Counted from the stretch's first letter, positions 34,541-45,904 are shown. The stretch: DNA of 64,000 nt from Pardosa pseudoannulata (GCA_032207245.1 CM063498.1:55448490-55512489), one strand, 5' to 3'. A program made the numbers and translations. Notes: generated from the letters alone by a model not told the origin.

Positions 34541-35108
34541 CCCCTTCCGGTAAAATGACGAGTCTAGCTCGTCATTAGTTTTTCATTCCATACCGCACAG
34601 TGACGAGCTACACTCGTCATGCGATTAAAGTTACTGTTAAATATGATAATTAATTTAGTTTAAAATTTCTAGTGTACTGAATTTGGCAACACTTTTATCA
34701 CTTGTGAAAATCACAAGTCACTATTGCATACTGTTTACTTAGAATTTCTTGGTACAAGTCATTGCCAAATTAATGAGTCAGAATAAAAGAAAACTTACTA
34801 AGAAATGCCGTGTGTGTTACAAGAATCAAATTAAAAGTGAGACTACTTGGCGGTGTAAACAATTAAGAATTCCTTTGCACTTTGTTTTGAAAAGTACCAC
34901 TAGCTTGAAGACTATTATCTGTATACCTTATTAATGTTTTGCTTTGATATTTTCTTAATTTTACTGTTTCTGATATTATTTAACACTATGTAAAAAGTGG
35001 ATTTTAATTAAGAATATGTAAGAATTGTAAAATGAAACAAGTTTTTTAAATAAAAATTAAATGGTATTTCATGCACAGTTTTTCATTATTAAATCATACC
35101 GGAAGGGG
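34541..35108 (+). mobile_element. piggyBac deletion derivative retaining transposase C-terminus
   Basis: Inverted ends CCCCTTCCGGTA and TACCGGAAGGGG are perfect over 12 bp. TTAA flanks at 34537-34540 and 35109-35112. Just inside the left end are two palindromic boxes, ATGACGAGTCTAGCTCGTCAT and GACGAGCTACACTCGTC. A zinc-binding C-terminal coding remnant occupies the middle. 568 bp in total. Confidence 0.9.
34749..34934 (+). pseudogene. piggyBac transposase cysteine-rich C-terminal domain remnant
   Basis: The frame reads LTKKCRVCYKNQIKSETTWR, then CKQLRIPLHF, then LKSTTSLK. piggyBac transposases end in a cysteine-rich zinc-binding domain of the pattern C-x-x-C-(Y)...ET-x-(W/Y)-x-C-x-x-C...PLC...C-F...Y-H. 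The first C-x-x-C pair and the third Cys are retained. The later Cys and His positions are replaced or disrupted (L for C after CKQ, H for C after PL). This fixes the superfamily of the element and shows that the transposase tail, not the core, was retained. Confidence 0.75.
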
Positions 35109-35154
35109 TTAAAGAAATTTATATCAAGTTTTGTCATTCCATCTGAGCATTTGC

Positions 35155-35327
35155 AGAACGATTGTCGAATAGTAGAAAGCTGCTCATCCCTACCGAAGTT
35201 CATGGGTTCGAATCCCACTAATGCCATTGTTGTTCGTAGCCGTTAGGACTCGGCGTTAATCAGTAGGCTTGGTCTCATTAGTCCTCGTGTAGCAAAACAG
35301 TCCACCGTAACACTCTAAACCAAACAT
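35155..35327 (+). mobile_element. tRNA-derived SINE, 5' degenerate
   Basis: The head is diverged (CGATTGTCGAATAGTAGAAA). The B-box GGGTTCGAATCCCACTAATG is intact and followed by the family body TGTTCGTAGCCGTTAGGACT ... TCATTAGTCCTCGTGTAGC and a CTAAACCAAAC tail. Confidence 0.8.
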
Positions 35328-36269
35328 ACCCATGTATGCATTTGTCGAAATAACATAGGAAATACACATCAGATGAGAAAAAAATAAAAGAAATTCACTT
35401 GCTGAAAATAGTTTCTGAAATTTCTATATTAGAAACTAACTTTTTATAACAAACTAAAATAAAATGTCTAAAAAAGAAAACTTATTCTAAAAAATACATA
35501 AAAATTCTACAAACTATTTTTGACTATCCCTAAAAAGTTACGCTAAGCATTAATGAGTTAATAAAATTTATGGAGAAAATTTCAAAAAAAGGGTGGAATC
35601 TTTTAAAAGTATTTTTGAAATGATAAAAATGTTCCCCCTCCCTCACCTTCCTATTACAGAGAAAGTCCAAAAACGCAAGAAATTCTAATCTCAGCCAAAT
35701 AGTGGAACAACATTGAGTTAGATTTACGTTTTACGAGCCGCACCTCGACAACCCATAAAATTTTATGGCAAAACTTTTTATAGGTCCTTAGTAACGGAAC
35801 AATAGACACCACATGAATAGAAATTAATAGGGCGTTTTTTTTTTCAGAAGTATTTTTAAGCCGACTTACATCACAGGCAATAAAGTTTCTCTAATTAGAT
35901 TTAGTGATAATTAAGCTACCGTAGTTAAGGCATTTTATCATATAAATTATTTCATCAGTTTCTTGTGGCATGAAATTAAGCTCGCATATGTCTCAGACAT
36001 CAGTTACGCATGGATCAAACAGAAAGCTTAATGCTGTAACATATTAGTATTAATTCGGTTCATTTTTTCTATTCAATGTCGAACGGGTCATATGTTCTTT
36101 ATATTCTTAAGCTCCACGAGTCAGTGTGAATTCAATTCTTGAATAAGTTTTGCTTTAGTGCTGACAGTAACTTGAAAGTACAAATATTCTTTCTTGGACT
36201 ATAAGGTTTTCTTAAGCTTAATCATCCATTATCTTACAATTGAATGTCAGTTGCTAAACAGATTAGGCT
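35328..36269. other. Unassigned AT-rich DNA
   Basis: No gene recognised. A stretch at about 35390-35470 resembles 31060-31110 (ATTAGAAACTAACTTTTTAT-type). Confidence 0.45.
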
Positions 36270-36434
36270 TTTTTGAAGAAATGTTAATGTTTATATAGCA
36301 AAATACACTTGATTCGAATTAAAAATTTTGTTCCAAATCCTACATCCTAAAAATAGTATATAATTACTCAAATTTCCCATTTGCTTAAGTTTGGAACTTT
36401 TGCACTTTCGTGGAACGTTTGCACTTTTCTTTAA

Positions 36435-36668
36435 CACTTTCGTGGGCCATTTATTCCTCAATCCAAGTTTCCAAACTTTCAAAACAGAGCTGCTAATTTT
36501 ATTCAATCCATCGAACAATTGATGACAGCTCAAAACCGAAGCGGAAATCAGTCTTCCCGTCATTTCAATATCAAGACCAATATATTAGAATGGGTTTTGA
36601 GCTTCTCACATGTGTATTTTGTAAGATCGTGTAGGTGGGAAGTAATCTTCCCACGACCCATGAAAGGG
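36435..36668. mobile_element. Short TTAA-flanked MITE related to 24773-25430
   Basis: The ends CACTTTCGTGGGCC and GGTGGGAAGTAATCTTCCCA...CATGAAAGGG resemble those of the 24773 element, and TTAA flanks lie at 36431-36434 and 36669-36672. At 234 bp it is an internal deletion relative to the 658-bp relative. Confidence 0.7.
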
Positions 36669-36754
36669 TTAAAAAAGTGAAATTGTATTGAAGCATTATC
36701 TTGATTGAACACAATATTTTAATTTTTTACAAAACTAGTGTACAAATGCCTGTC

Positions 36755-36922
36755 TTCGAACAATGGCCGAATGATTAAGGCACTGTACTTCAGTAACGGA
36801 GTTCGTAGGTTCGAATCCCACTAAGGCATGGAGTATCCTAGCCGTTTGCAATCGTCTTCAATCAGCAGATCCCAGTCTCATCAGCATTTGTGTTGCAAAA
36901 AAGTAGACTCCAAACTAAATCT
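36755..36922 (+). mobile_element. tRNA-derived SINE with 10-bp target duplication
   Basis: Head CAATGGCCGAATGATTAAGG, B-box GGTTCGAATCCCACTAAGG, then the family body. It is flanked by the direct repeat AATGCCTGTC at 36745-36754 and 36923-36932, a target-site duplication as expected for LINE-mobilised SINEs. Confidence 0.85.
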
Positions 36923-37062
36923 AATGCCTGTCCGAAACCAATTGTAGAATTGTTTTAAAACTTAGCAGCTCCGAATTTAACAACAGTAACTCCGCAACAG
37001 TAAAGCGAAACAAGGATGAAAAGAGAGAGTGAGAGAGAAAATAATCATGAGTCATTCCTTAA

Positions 37063-37451
37063 CCCTCTGACTGCTCATCCCGCGATTTCCACGGGCAATT
37101 CAAATGTAGCAAAATTTGCTCATCCCGCGATTTTCGCGGGCATGTGTTTTTCTTCCTTTATTAAGAAGCACATTCTGCCTTTTCACTGTTTAACCAGTGA
37201 AATAAATTATACACGCTATTAAACATTTAATTAGGTAAGTAGAATTATATGACTAGAACTATTATAGTTATATTAGATAACAGAATGATAGATAGTATGT
37301 TATAAATAGAAACTATGTTAAAGTTGAAATTTATTATAAAATAAATGTTTTATGTGATAACATCTGAAATTAGTTTTTCTGAAAGCTTATTTTCTCATGA
37401 TAAAAGTCAATATAAAAAATATTTTCTAGAAAAGAATTAGTATTTCAATTC

Positions 37452-37510
<59 letters not shown>

Positions 37511-37891
37511 TAGATATAGATATAGATATAGATATAGATATATAGATATATAGATATATAGATATATAGATATAGATATAGATATAGATATAGATATAGA
37601 TATAGATATAGATATATAGATATATAGATATATAGATATATAGATATAGATATATAGATATATAGATATATATATATATATATAGATAGATATATGGATA
37701 TATATATATAGATAGATATATGGATATATATATATAGATATATAGATATATGTATATATAGATATATAGATATAGATATATAGATATATAGATATGTAAA
37801 TATAGATATATAGATAGATATATATATATATATATATATATAGACATATATATATATATATAGTAGGTTTACAAATTGAGCAGTCAGAGGG
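37063..37891. mobile_element. TTAA-flanked MITE carrying a long (TA)/(GATA) tract
   Basis: 15-bp inverted ends CCCTCTGACTGCTCA and TGAGCAGTCAGAGGG, with TTAA flanks at 37059-37062 and 37892-37895. Two subterminal hairpin boxes, CCCGCGATTTCCACGGG and CCCGCGATTTTCGCGGG, lie within the first 75 bp. The right half is replaced by a microsatellite. The paralogous segment has an uninterrupted TTAA at 46122-46125. Confidence 0.92.
37456..37863. repeat. Compound (TA)n / (GATATA)n / (GATA)n microsatellite
   Basis: About 400 bp of TA interrupted by TAGATA and TAGATATA units, all within the MITE. The long Tyr/Ile/Ser frame on the minus strand is an artefact of this tract. Confidence 0.95.
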
Positions 37892-38974
37892 TTAAAAATA
37901 TCGAATGTTTAAAAAAAATAAAACAAAATCCTGGAAGAAGGCGATATTATGCTAGCCCTTAATAGTGTTAAAGTAAACGAAAAAGGTTAAAACTAGCGAA
38001 AAAAGATTTAAAAAGCTAACCAAAACTAGAAACGGAGCCCTATATCTGGTGAAGTTAATTGGGTTCCAAAATAATAATAAGAAGTACAAGTTACTTTTAC
38101 ACAATTAAACTTAGTACTTCTTTAAAATAATATAAGTATAAATAAATAAATATTAAAATTATAAAATAAACAAAAATTAAAACCAAAAATAAAATCAAAA
38201 ATAACAAACAAAAAATAAAATAAATTGATACTGTATATATACATATAAAAAACAAAAAATTCTGTGAACTAATACAATTAGGAAAATTACAAAGGATTTA
38301 ACATTATAGGGGTAGCTGATTTAGTGTCGGGACAGTAACATAAAATAAAATGAGGGGGATAAGTTTTAAGTAAATAAAGGGGGGAAAAATATAACTATGA
38401 AAACTAGGGGACGAAGGAAAAGGGAATCAGGGGGGGGGAGCAGGGGTTAAAAAGCATCAATATCACATAAAAAGTACTAAAAAACATCAGAGAAAATATG
38501 AATCATTATCAAATACTTTTTTTTAGAAAATTAATTTCAGGACTTATAACCCTCCATGATAAACCAAACATGGGTCCAGCAAAATGAAATGAAGCTAACA
38601 ATTGATTCTCAGTTTGGAATTGTTACAATTATGTAATGAAAAGCATTACAAATAACTTGAACAACATTTTGCATTTAAAAATAAAATAACAAAAGATAGG
38701 AAGATGAATTTACAACAAAAAGATAACTTTGTAACTGATTAAAAATTACCTATGTTTTCTTACTGGGTATATTTTATTATAATAATATGTTATAAGAATA
38801 TGGGTGATATAAGTCGCTACTGTCTAAAGATATAGATAAACATTCAGCCCATCGAAATTAAAATTCTTTTCATTCGGAAAGACAACGCTATTCCCCTCTC
38901 GAACCAAAGTAATGACTTTTCTATCAGTCTAACCGTCGTTTTCTTTTAATATTGCTTTGCAAGCTATGCACATG

Positions 38975-39156
38975 ACCGAACGCTGGCCGATCAGTTAGAG
39001 CGCTGATCGTAAGGTACCGGAGTTCGTGGGTTCGAAACCCTCTTTGGTATGGGTGTTCGTACCCGTTCGGAATCGGCTTTAAACACTAGGTCCCGTACTC
39101 ATTATCCCTCATGTGCAAAACAGTAGACCGTAGAGCTCAAAACCAAAACCAAAATC
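38975..39156 (+). mobile_element. tRNA-derived SINE
   Basis: Head CCGAACGCTGGCCGATCAGT, B-box GGGTTCGAAACCCTC, body GTTCGTACCCGTTCGGAATC, and tail AAAACCAAAACCAAAATC. It interrupts the duplicated segment: the paralogue at about 46775-46800 reads straight from TTGCTTTGCAAG to GAACATGGTAACAACT. Confidence 0.85.
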
Positions 39157-39426
39157 GAACATGGTAACAACTGCGTCCCAAATACAAGGTTTTTTTTCCT
39201 TGATGAAATACTATAAATTCTCTTTTGCTCTCTAGGACCTTGGGTTTTTCAAGGTCTATCAACCATTATGGGTTTCCCTTGTATATCAGCTACCTACAGG
39301 ATATAAAAATTAGTATTTGTTGAAGAAAAAATAATATTGAGTAAAGTACGTTTGCTTCGGATTAAAAATTTTGTGTTAAACCCTATGTCCTATAGATGAT
39401 AAATACCCATATTTTCTATTTCTTAA

Positions 39427-39905
39427 CCCTTTGCCTTAAAACAACGTATGGAAGACGTGATCGTACTGCTGTGCCTAAAATGAGAACCTTGTATCACACA
39501 CGTGATGATTCTTTCTGGCCAAAAGTGAAAAGCTAGTATCAGTAATAAAACAACACCCCTTACAAAATTTTGACTAATATTATACATTATTCACTTATAG
39601 GTTATTCACGCAATAAATTCTACATATAAAATATTTAAACGACTGAAGATTTTTACTTTTGTTATATAACCAAAAACATAGAAATAATATTATGTGAAAT
39701 AAAAACATTAATAATTTTTTAAATAAAAATGAAATGAAATGTAATTACCAAATTCTGTGGTTTTATTAAATAGTTAATGCAGTACTATTAATGTCCACTA
39801 GTTTGCTCTTATACCGTTATGGAACTGCTTCTGGTCACGACGCATGAGAAAATCTTTCATCAAAAGTGGCACAAATAATCGTCGCTCGATTCATAAGGCA
39901 AGAGG
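39427..39905. mobile_element. TTAA-flanked piggyBac-type MITE (39.4-kb family)
   Basis: The left end CCCTTTGCCTTAAAACAACG and right end ATTCATAAGGCAAGAGG are imperfect inverted repeats, with TTAA flanks at 39423-39426 and 39906-39909. 479 bp. It is related to the 47065-47545 copy and to both halves of the 28383-30508 element. It holds no intact coding sequence. Confidence 0.85.
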
Positions 39906-40459
39906 TTAAGATTGTAACTTTTGACTGGTCTAAGCAAGATATTTAATAGAATTGGTTCCTTAACTTTAAATTGATCTTCAACAGATGAAATTCTATGGAA
40001 ACATTATCTTCGTTGCAAACAAAGTTTTCATTTTTTACAAAACTAGTGTTGAAATGCCTATCGGAAGCCCAAACATACCACTGTTTTAATGCAGCATAAA
40101 TACACGTGTAACACCTCCGAATTTTCTTTAGTTAAAAGTACCCTCTACTCTTGCAGCGGGTAATTTATACTATAATAATATAGAGGGAAAGTAATGAATC
40201 CAAAACCAGTATATATTATTTTCTCACAAATTATGTTAATCATAATAATAATATGTTAAACGTAAGAATATGTTAATCATAATAATATGATAATCATTTT
40301 CATGTTCTCTTAAAATGAGTTTACCTATTGATAGTAGGTAAAAGGCAATCTTTTAAACAATCTACAAAATTTCCAAATAATTTCTTTGTATAAAATTTCC
40401 GTTTGATCGGCATTTTATGATTTTTCGAACAGAGCACATAAATTTACTTTTTCGGCAAG

Positions 40460-40760
40460 TACATAGACTGAAATCATGAAAAATTATTTTATCTATTATA
40501 AAACTCTTTTAAATATTATAATATATTATAATATTTTACTTATATTATTTATTTATATTATAACTTATTTGCATGTAATACCAAATAAATCTTTTTCACA
40601 AAGTTTCTTTTTCCTGAATGGCATCCTATAGTTTTTAAAACGATAGCTGACTACTAATTTGACGTGCTGTAGAATTTCTTCATATTTATTTTATTCTGTG
40701 CAATCCATAATAATTTAGATTTATTATATGCATCGATATGTAATCGCAAATATATAATTA
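40460..40760. repeat. Dispersed homologue of the satellite-array linker
   Basis: GACTGAAATCATGA, TAATACCAAATAAATCTTTT, TCACAAAGTTTCTTTTTCC, TTTTTAAAACGATAGCTGAC and GATATGTAATCG match the long linker inside the 52880-56310 array. It is a single diverged copy outside the array. Confidence 0.75.
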
Positions 40761-40769
40761 TAACAATAT

Positions 40770-41025
40770 AGTATAATAACGTGGGTAATATAAGTCCATA
40801 CTCTCTAAAGATATAGAAAAACATTCGGTCTTTCGAGATTAAAATTCTTTTCATTCGAAAAGACAACGTTATTTTCCTCTCGACCCAAAATAATGACTTT
40901 TCTATCAGTCTGACCGTAGTTTTCTTTCGATATTGCTTTGAAAGAATAGAAGAACATAGTAAAAACTGCATACCAAGTACAAGGTTTATCTGGGTGAAAT
41001 ACTATAAATTCTTTTTTATTGACGT
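40770..41025. repeat. Third copy of the 38.8-kb / 46.6-kb segment
   Basis: TAAGTCCATACTCTCTAAAGATATAG through GACTTTTCTATCAGTCTGAC and ATACTATAAATTCTTTT aligns with 38790-39235 and 46610-46870. Like 46.6 kb it lacks the SINE. Confidence 0.75.
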
Positions 41026-41262
41026 AAGACAAGTTTAAAGGGTCGTGGGGATTTAAACTGCTACATTGCAGTTTAAATGTGTTCGGATTTAAACTTCCAG
41101 TATAATACTAATACAATTGACAATTGTTTCAACATTTTAGAACACATTTAAAAATATTTTCATAAATATTTTTGCATTAAAGTAAAACATAATGCATTTA
41201 AGATATTTTCATAAACATGTTTCAGAATCTTTTGTTACTAATATTAACTCAAGCTCTAAATA

Positions 41263-41590
41263 CACTATCTACCAATAAGTATTTGGACACCTGTGATAGA
41301 AAAGAAAAACTAATTTTATTCAAAATCAATAGTTGGTAAAGCCTCCAAGAGAGGCGATTAGAGCGTAAACCCTCTGGGGCATATTTTCCACAAGTCTTTG
41401 TATTACATCTAGTGGTATTGTCTTCCACTCGGCTTGGTGGAGCCATACAAATTCCTTCACCAGTTTTGAACGGATAGTGCACCCCTTATTCGGTGATCCA
41501 ACTCGTCCAGAGGTTCTCGGTAGGGTTCAGGTCTGGGCACTAGGCAGGCCAGTCCATTCGATGAACTCTATTGGCCCCATACCAAGCCTT
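41263..41590 (-). pseudogene. Tc1-like transposase C-terminal fragment with inverted-repeat end
   Basis: TA (41261-41262) then CACTATCTACCAATAAGTAT-TTGGACACC is a Tc1-type terminus. Minus-strand coding pieces are HRMDWPA-stop-CPDLNPTENLW, then ELDHRIRGALSVQNW, then after a frameshift KLVKEFVWLHQAEWKTIPLD, VIQRLVENMPQRVYALIASL and GGFTNY with a stop at 41326-41328. PDLNPTENLW carries the last acidic catalytic residue of the DD34E triad. The 5' two thirds are missing. The fragment ends abruptly at the mariner sequence. Confidence 0.85.
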
Positions 41591-42503
41591 GGTTAACTTC
41601 GAATTCCGTTCAGGCATTTTTGATGTTAAAGAGGCACCTCGCACAGGCAGACTCGTCGTCGAAAATGTCAATAAAATCAAAGATATAATCGAAGTTGACC
41701 GGCATGTTAGTAGCCGTAACATTACCCACGAACTAAAGATCGACCTAAAACAGTTTTAAACCACTTGCGCAAAGTTGGATTCAAAAAGAAGCTCGATGTT
41801 TGGGTGCGACATCAATTAACCCCCAAAAACATGATGGATCGAATTTCGGTCTGCAAAGCGTTGGCCAAACGGAATGAAATCGACCCATTTCTTAAACGGA
41901 TGGTGACTGGGGATGAGAAATAGGTCAAATACGACAATATTGTGCGAAAACGATTATGGTCAAAGTGCGGTGAAGTAGCTCAAACGGTGACCAAACCAGA
42001 ATTAACGGCCAGAAGGTTTTACTTTATATTTGGTGGACTGGAAGGGAATCATTTATTATGAGTTATTTCGGTATCACCAAACACTAAATTTAGATCTCTA
42101 CTGTCAACAACTGGACCGTTTGAAGCTAGAGATTGACCAGAAAAGGCCAGAATTGGCCAACAGAAGAGGTGTTGTGTTCCATCAGGACAACGCCAGGCTA
42201 CACACGTCTTTAGTGACTCGCCAGAAACTCAGGGAGCTTGGTTGGGAAATTTTAATCCATCCATCATATAGTCCAGACATGTCACCAAGAGATTATCACC
42301 TTTTTCTCGCTTTGCCAAACTTTCTGAGTGGTAAGAAATTGGTATCAAGCGAAAATTGTGAAAATCGACTACTAGAGTTTTTCGCCAATAATGACCAAGA
42401 GTTCTGTGAGAGAGGCATTATGAAGCTACCTTTAAAATGGCAACAAATTATACAACAAATCGATGCATATTTGACCCAAATCGGACAATCCGAAACATGT
42501 TAA
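41591..42503 (+). pseudogene. mariner (mellifera-type) transposase pseudogene
   Basis: Frames in order: FRSGIFDVKEAPRTGRLVVE (41594 on), then KKLDVWVRHQLTPKNMMDRI and FLKRMVTGDEK with TAG replacing Trp at 41921-41923, then from about 42030 an intact stretch WKGIIYYELFRYHQTLNLDL, RRGVVFHQDNARLHTS, SYSPDMSPRDYHLFLALPNF, ending IGQSETC-stop at 42501-42503. Catalytic aspartates are at 41912-41914 (GDE), 42186-42188 (HQDNA) and 42291-42293 (PRD). The last two are 34 residues apart, the mariner D,D(34)D signature. Two frameshifts, one stop and a missing N-terminus make it inactive. The last 157 codons are open. Confidence 0.93.
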
Positions 42504-43199
42504 ATAAAGTCATTAATTTCATGCAAAAATAATAGATTTCTTTTTCCCTAATCTAATACAAAATGTTTGAATATTTCTAACAAAACTACCTAAACGCGTT
42601 ACTTTTGTATGAGACGTAATAACAAACGTAATATAGTTTGTTGGTTTGGAACGCTACGGTCTACTACTTTGCAACACGAGGGCTAATGATACCGAGACCT
42701 ACTGCTTCATGATGGTTAACCCTCTAAGCGGTTTGCATGTACAATTCCACCAGCTGTCACAGACAATTTTCAACCCCCAAATATGTTCCAAAAATAAATG
42801 TATTGTACATTTCTGACAGTGCTTTTTCCCCCATGAAATTATGAGGTACGAGGGTCAGGTCGATTGTTTAGGAACTGCACCCCTCTTTGACTGACATTTA
42901 TTGATGGATGCAAATGTAGATGGTCAAAGAAGTAAACTATATATTGCACCACTGAAATATGGATGACTTTAAAAAAAAAATATAAATAATTCTCAAAAAA
43001 AAAATTATAATAAATACAAAATCGAGACTTGACGAGCTTTATGTTATTAAAAAAAAATTAACAATCAATAATGTCTATTTAATATATATATATAACCAAA
43101 AACACGATAAAAAATCATAGACACTTTGAACTGACACAAAAAAACTTTAGGTATTTTTGGTAACTGACAATAAAACACAAATACCACTAAAACGTAAAG
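42504..43199. other. Mariner 3' flank, SINE piece and unassigned DNA
   Basis: Apart from the SINE fragment at 42630-42716, only AT-rich sequence is seen. TTAACCCTCTAAGCGGTTTG at 42718 looks like one terminus of a TTAA element, but no partner end was found. Confidence 0.4.
42630..42716 (-). mobile_element. SINE 3' portion
   Basis: GTTTGGAACGCTACGGTCTA, CTACTTTGCAACACGAGGGC and AATGATACCGAGACCTACTG match the family tail on the minus strand. It is truncated at CTTCATGATGG, the same breakpoint as the copy at 43803, so the two fragments descend from one insertion by duplication. Confidence 0.75.
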
Positions 43200-45215
43200 C
43201 AGCCACAAAAAAAGATTAAAAACAAAACAAAAAAAATAGCTTACTACAATAGCCAATTTCCAAATTTAAAAATATCACTATTGACCAATTACCAAAATCC
43301 CATAACATATGGATGAGGAGTGAAAAGCAACAACAGATGCACACCAAATAAATACTGCTTCATGATGGTTAACAAAATATCACTTTATTTTGCAATATCA
43401 TTTCAGTATTTTGTTTCAAAAAATTTCCACATATAAGACAAAGAAAACGGATACCGTTTGAAAAAAAAATTTAAAATTTCAAAAAAAAATTATCTCTCTT
43501 AAATATATTTATTATATCATTGAAATTTACATTACATTAATTTTTAAAAAAAACATTATAAGATTTATAAATAAATTATAAAATAACTGGAAAAAGATTA
43601 TTTAATAAAAAACTGAAATTAATTAAGAAATAAAATTTACAAAATTTTTCTTTAGAGAAAATAAAACAAATTATAACAAATTTAAAGCATTTATTTGTGA
43701 ATCCTATAAAATCATATAGCTTACTACCAATAGCCTAATTTACAAATTTAAAAAATACCACTATATTTCAGGAAGACAAATTACCATATCCTCCATAACA
43801 TAGTTTGGTTTGGTTTGTTTTGGAACGCTACGGTCTACTACTTTGCAACACGAGGGCTAATGAGACCGAGACCTATTACTTCATGATGGTTAACATATAT
43901 TGATCTTACTTAATTACATACATTTAAATACTGTACAGTATACAGTATCACTAATTCAGTTTGAATTTTGTTTCCTAATTTGTAAAAAATTAAATTCCTA
44001 GCATATAAGAAACAAAGAAAACTGCAATGTTCGTGCCAAATACCGCTCAAAAGAAAAACAATTTTTTTTCTAGAATGGTTCAAATAAGTTTATCTGCTCT
44101 TAAAATTAAATCCTTACTGATAATGAATTTGCAATATCAAATAATTTACATTATTTCATAAGTTAATTTTTGAAATTCAGAAAACAAGGATACATACAAG
44201 TTCAAAATTCTAACATTAAAAGCATGAAATATTATAAGATAACTGGGTAAAAATGTACACTGCACATCTCTTAATTTATCTCAAGAAACTGATATTTAAA
44301 TATAAAAGAAAGTGATTAGTAAGTTCTACAACTAATAATCTTAAAGGAAAAGAAATTAATTTCTCAATACAAATTACATTAGAAATTTGAAAAAATGTGA
44401 GAAAATAAAAACGAATTAACAAATTTAAAGCATTTATTTGTGAATCCTATAAAATCATATAGCTTACTACCAATAGCCTAATTTACAAATTTAAAAAATA
44501 CCACTATATTTCAGGAAGACAAATTACCATATCCTCCATAACATAGTACTCGCTGCGTGGAGTGCACGAGATACACTACTGTGTGCACACGGAAGGGAAG
44601 CTACTGTTCTGATGGTCTTCCAAAAAAATATCTTACAATGCAATCTTTCAATACTGTACATTAAAATTTTCTGTTGAAATTTTTTTCCTGGTAATTTGGT
44701 TGAAAATTTCAAGTTTGCAATACATATAAGATAAAGAAAACTGCAATGTTCGTGCCAAATACCGTTCAAAAGAAAAAAAACTAGAATGGTTCAAATAAGT
44801 TTAATTTGGCTCATTACTAAATTAAAATCCTTACTGATAATCTGAAATCCAAAAATCCATTATTTCCAATTTTTGAAATTCAGAAAACAAGGATACATAC
44901 AAGTTCAAAATTCTAACATTATGAATTTATGATGCCCATGAAAAAGTACATGAATTTTAATTTATCTCAAGAAACATAATTAAATAAAGAAAGTGATTAG
45001 TAAGTTCCCTACAACTAATAATCTAAAAGAAAAGAAATATTCTCATTACAAATTACATTAGAACTTGACAAAAATGTGAGAAAATAAAAACAAATTAACA
45101 AATTAAAGCATTTATTTGTGAAAGCAAGCCTATAAAATCATATACTTTTACTACCAATACATTTCCAAATTTAAAAAAATACTATATTAGGAAACAAGTT
45201 ACTTTTACATAGTAC
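43200..45215. repeat. Degenerating tandem repeat, unit about 500-740 bp
   Basis: The marker ATAGCTTACTACCAATAGCC with the following ACAAATTTAAAAAATACCACTATATTTCAGGAAGAC recurs at about 43240, 43720, 44458 and (more diverged) 45140. Intervening blocks (AAGAAAGTGATTAGTAAGTT, GAAAACAAGGATACATACAAG, AAACTGCAATGTTCGTGCC) recur between them. No coding sequence is supported. Confidence 0.75.
43803..43890 (-). mobile_element. SINE 3' portion
   Basis: TTTGGAACGCTACGGTCTAC through CACGAGGGCTAATGAGACCG and ACCTATTACTTCATGATGG. Same truncation point as 42630-42716. Confidence 0.75.
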
Positions 45216-45904
45216 TCGCTGCCGAGCGCCTTCAGCAAGATACGAACCTGTAGACTCGGATGCAGACGAAAGGAAAGCGTTTAGCCTGTTTGGTCTTCCA
45301 AAAAAATATATCCAATGCAATCTTTCAAATGAATTAAAATTTTCTGTTGAACATTTTTCTGGTAACTTGCAGTTGAAAATTTAAGTTGGCAATACAGTAT
45401 ATTTAAGATAATTAAACAAATTCTCGTTGGCATCTTAAGTTCTGTGAAGTGATGGTTTTACTTTTTTTAATTTGGTTCATCATTGCTAAATAAAGCCTCT
45501 GCGACTAATAATCTGAAATCCAAAAATCCATTTTCATTTTTACAGAAATAACAAGCTTACTTGCCCATTCTAATTATGAATTCATGATGCCCATTGAAAA
45601 AGTAATTGAATGTATTCTGTATCAACATCAATTAAACTAATTCAACATCTGAATATTCCTACGCTTTTAAACAGGGACAATATTCTCTTTTTATTTCGTC
45701 TTCCACTTACAAAATTAATTTGGAAAATAACATCCGAAAGCACTAATTAAGCATGAAATACTTTCCTCAAATTATACTTTTATCATATTAAGTCATAACA
45801 AAAAATAATATTAAGAACAAGTTACTTTTACACAGTTAAACTTGGGAGAGAGAGCGGGTTTTGAGGGGGATCCACAAACATGGGTCCAGCCCCTGAAGTG
45901 AAAT

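Larger units (their letters stand above)
36270..40345. repeat. Locally duplicated segment (paralogue of 45905-47955)
   Basis: 36840-37058, 37896-38060 and 38600-40345 align in order with 45917-46121, 46126-46300 and 46430-47955. In addition 36270-36754 is a separate copy of the distal part (36270-36388 to 39330-39426 and 46950-47064; 36389-36750 to the sequence after 39905 and after 47545). Divergence by eye is about 10-15 percent. The copies differ by discrete insertions (two MITEs and two SINEs), so they serve as natural empty sites. Confidence 0.8.

Noticed and set aside
37437..37847. 136-codon minus-strand frame
   Set aside because: It is a translation of a TA/GATA microsatellite (alternating Tyr, Ile and Ser), not a protein.
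42718..43379. A further TTAA element starting CCCTCTAAGCGG
   Set aside because: A plausible terminus follows TTAA, but no inverted partner was found. The second TTAA at 43376 is preceded by the same CTTCATGATGG as the first, which indicates a tandem duplication.
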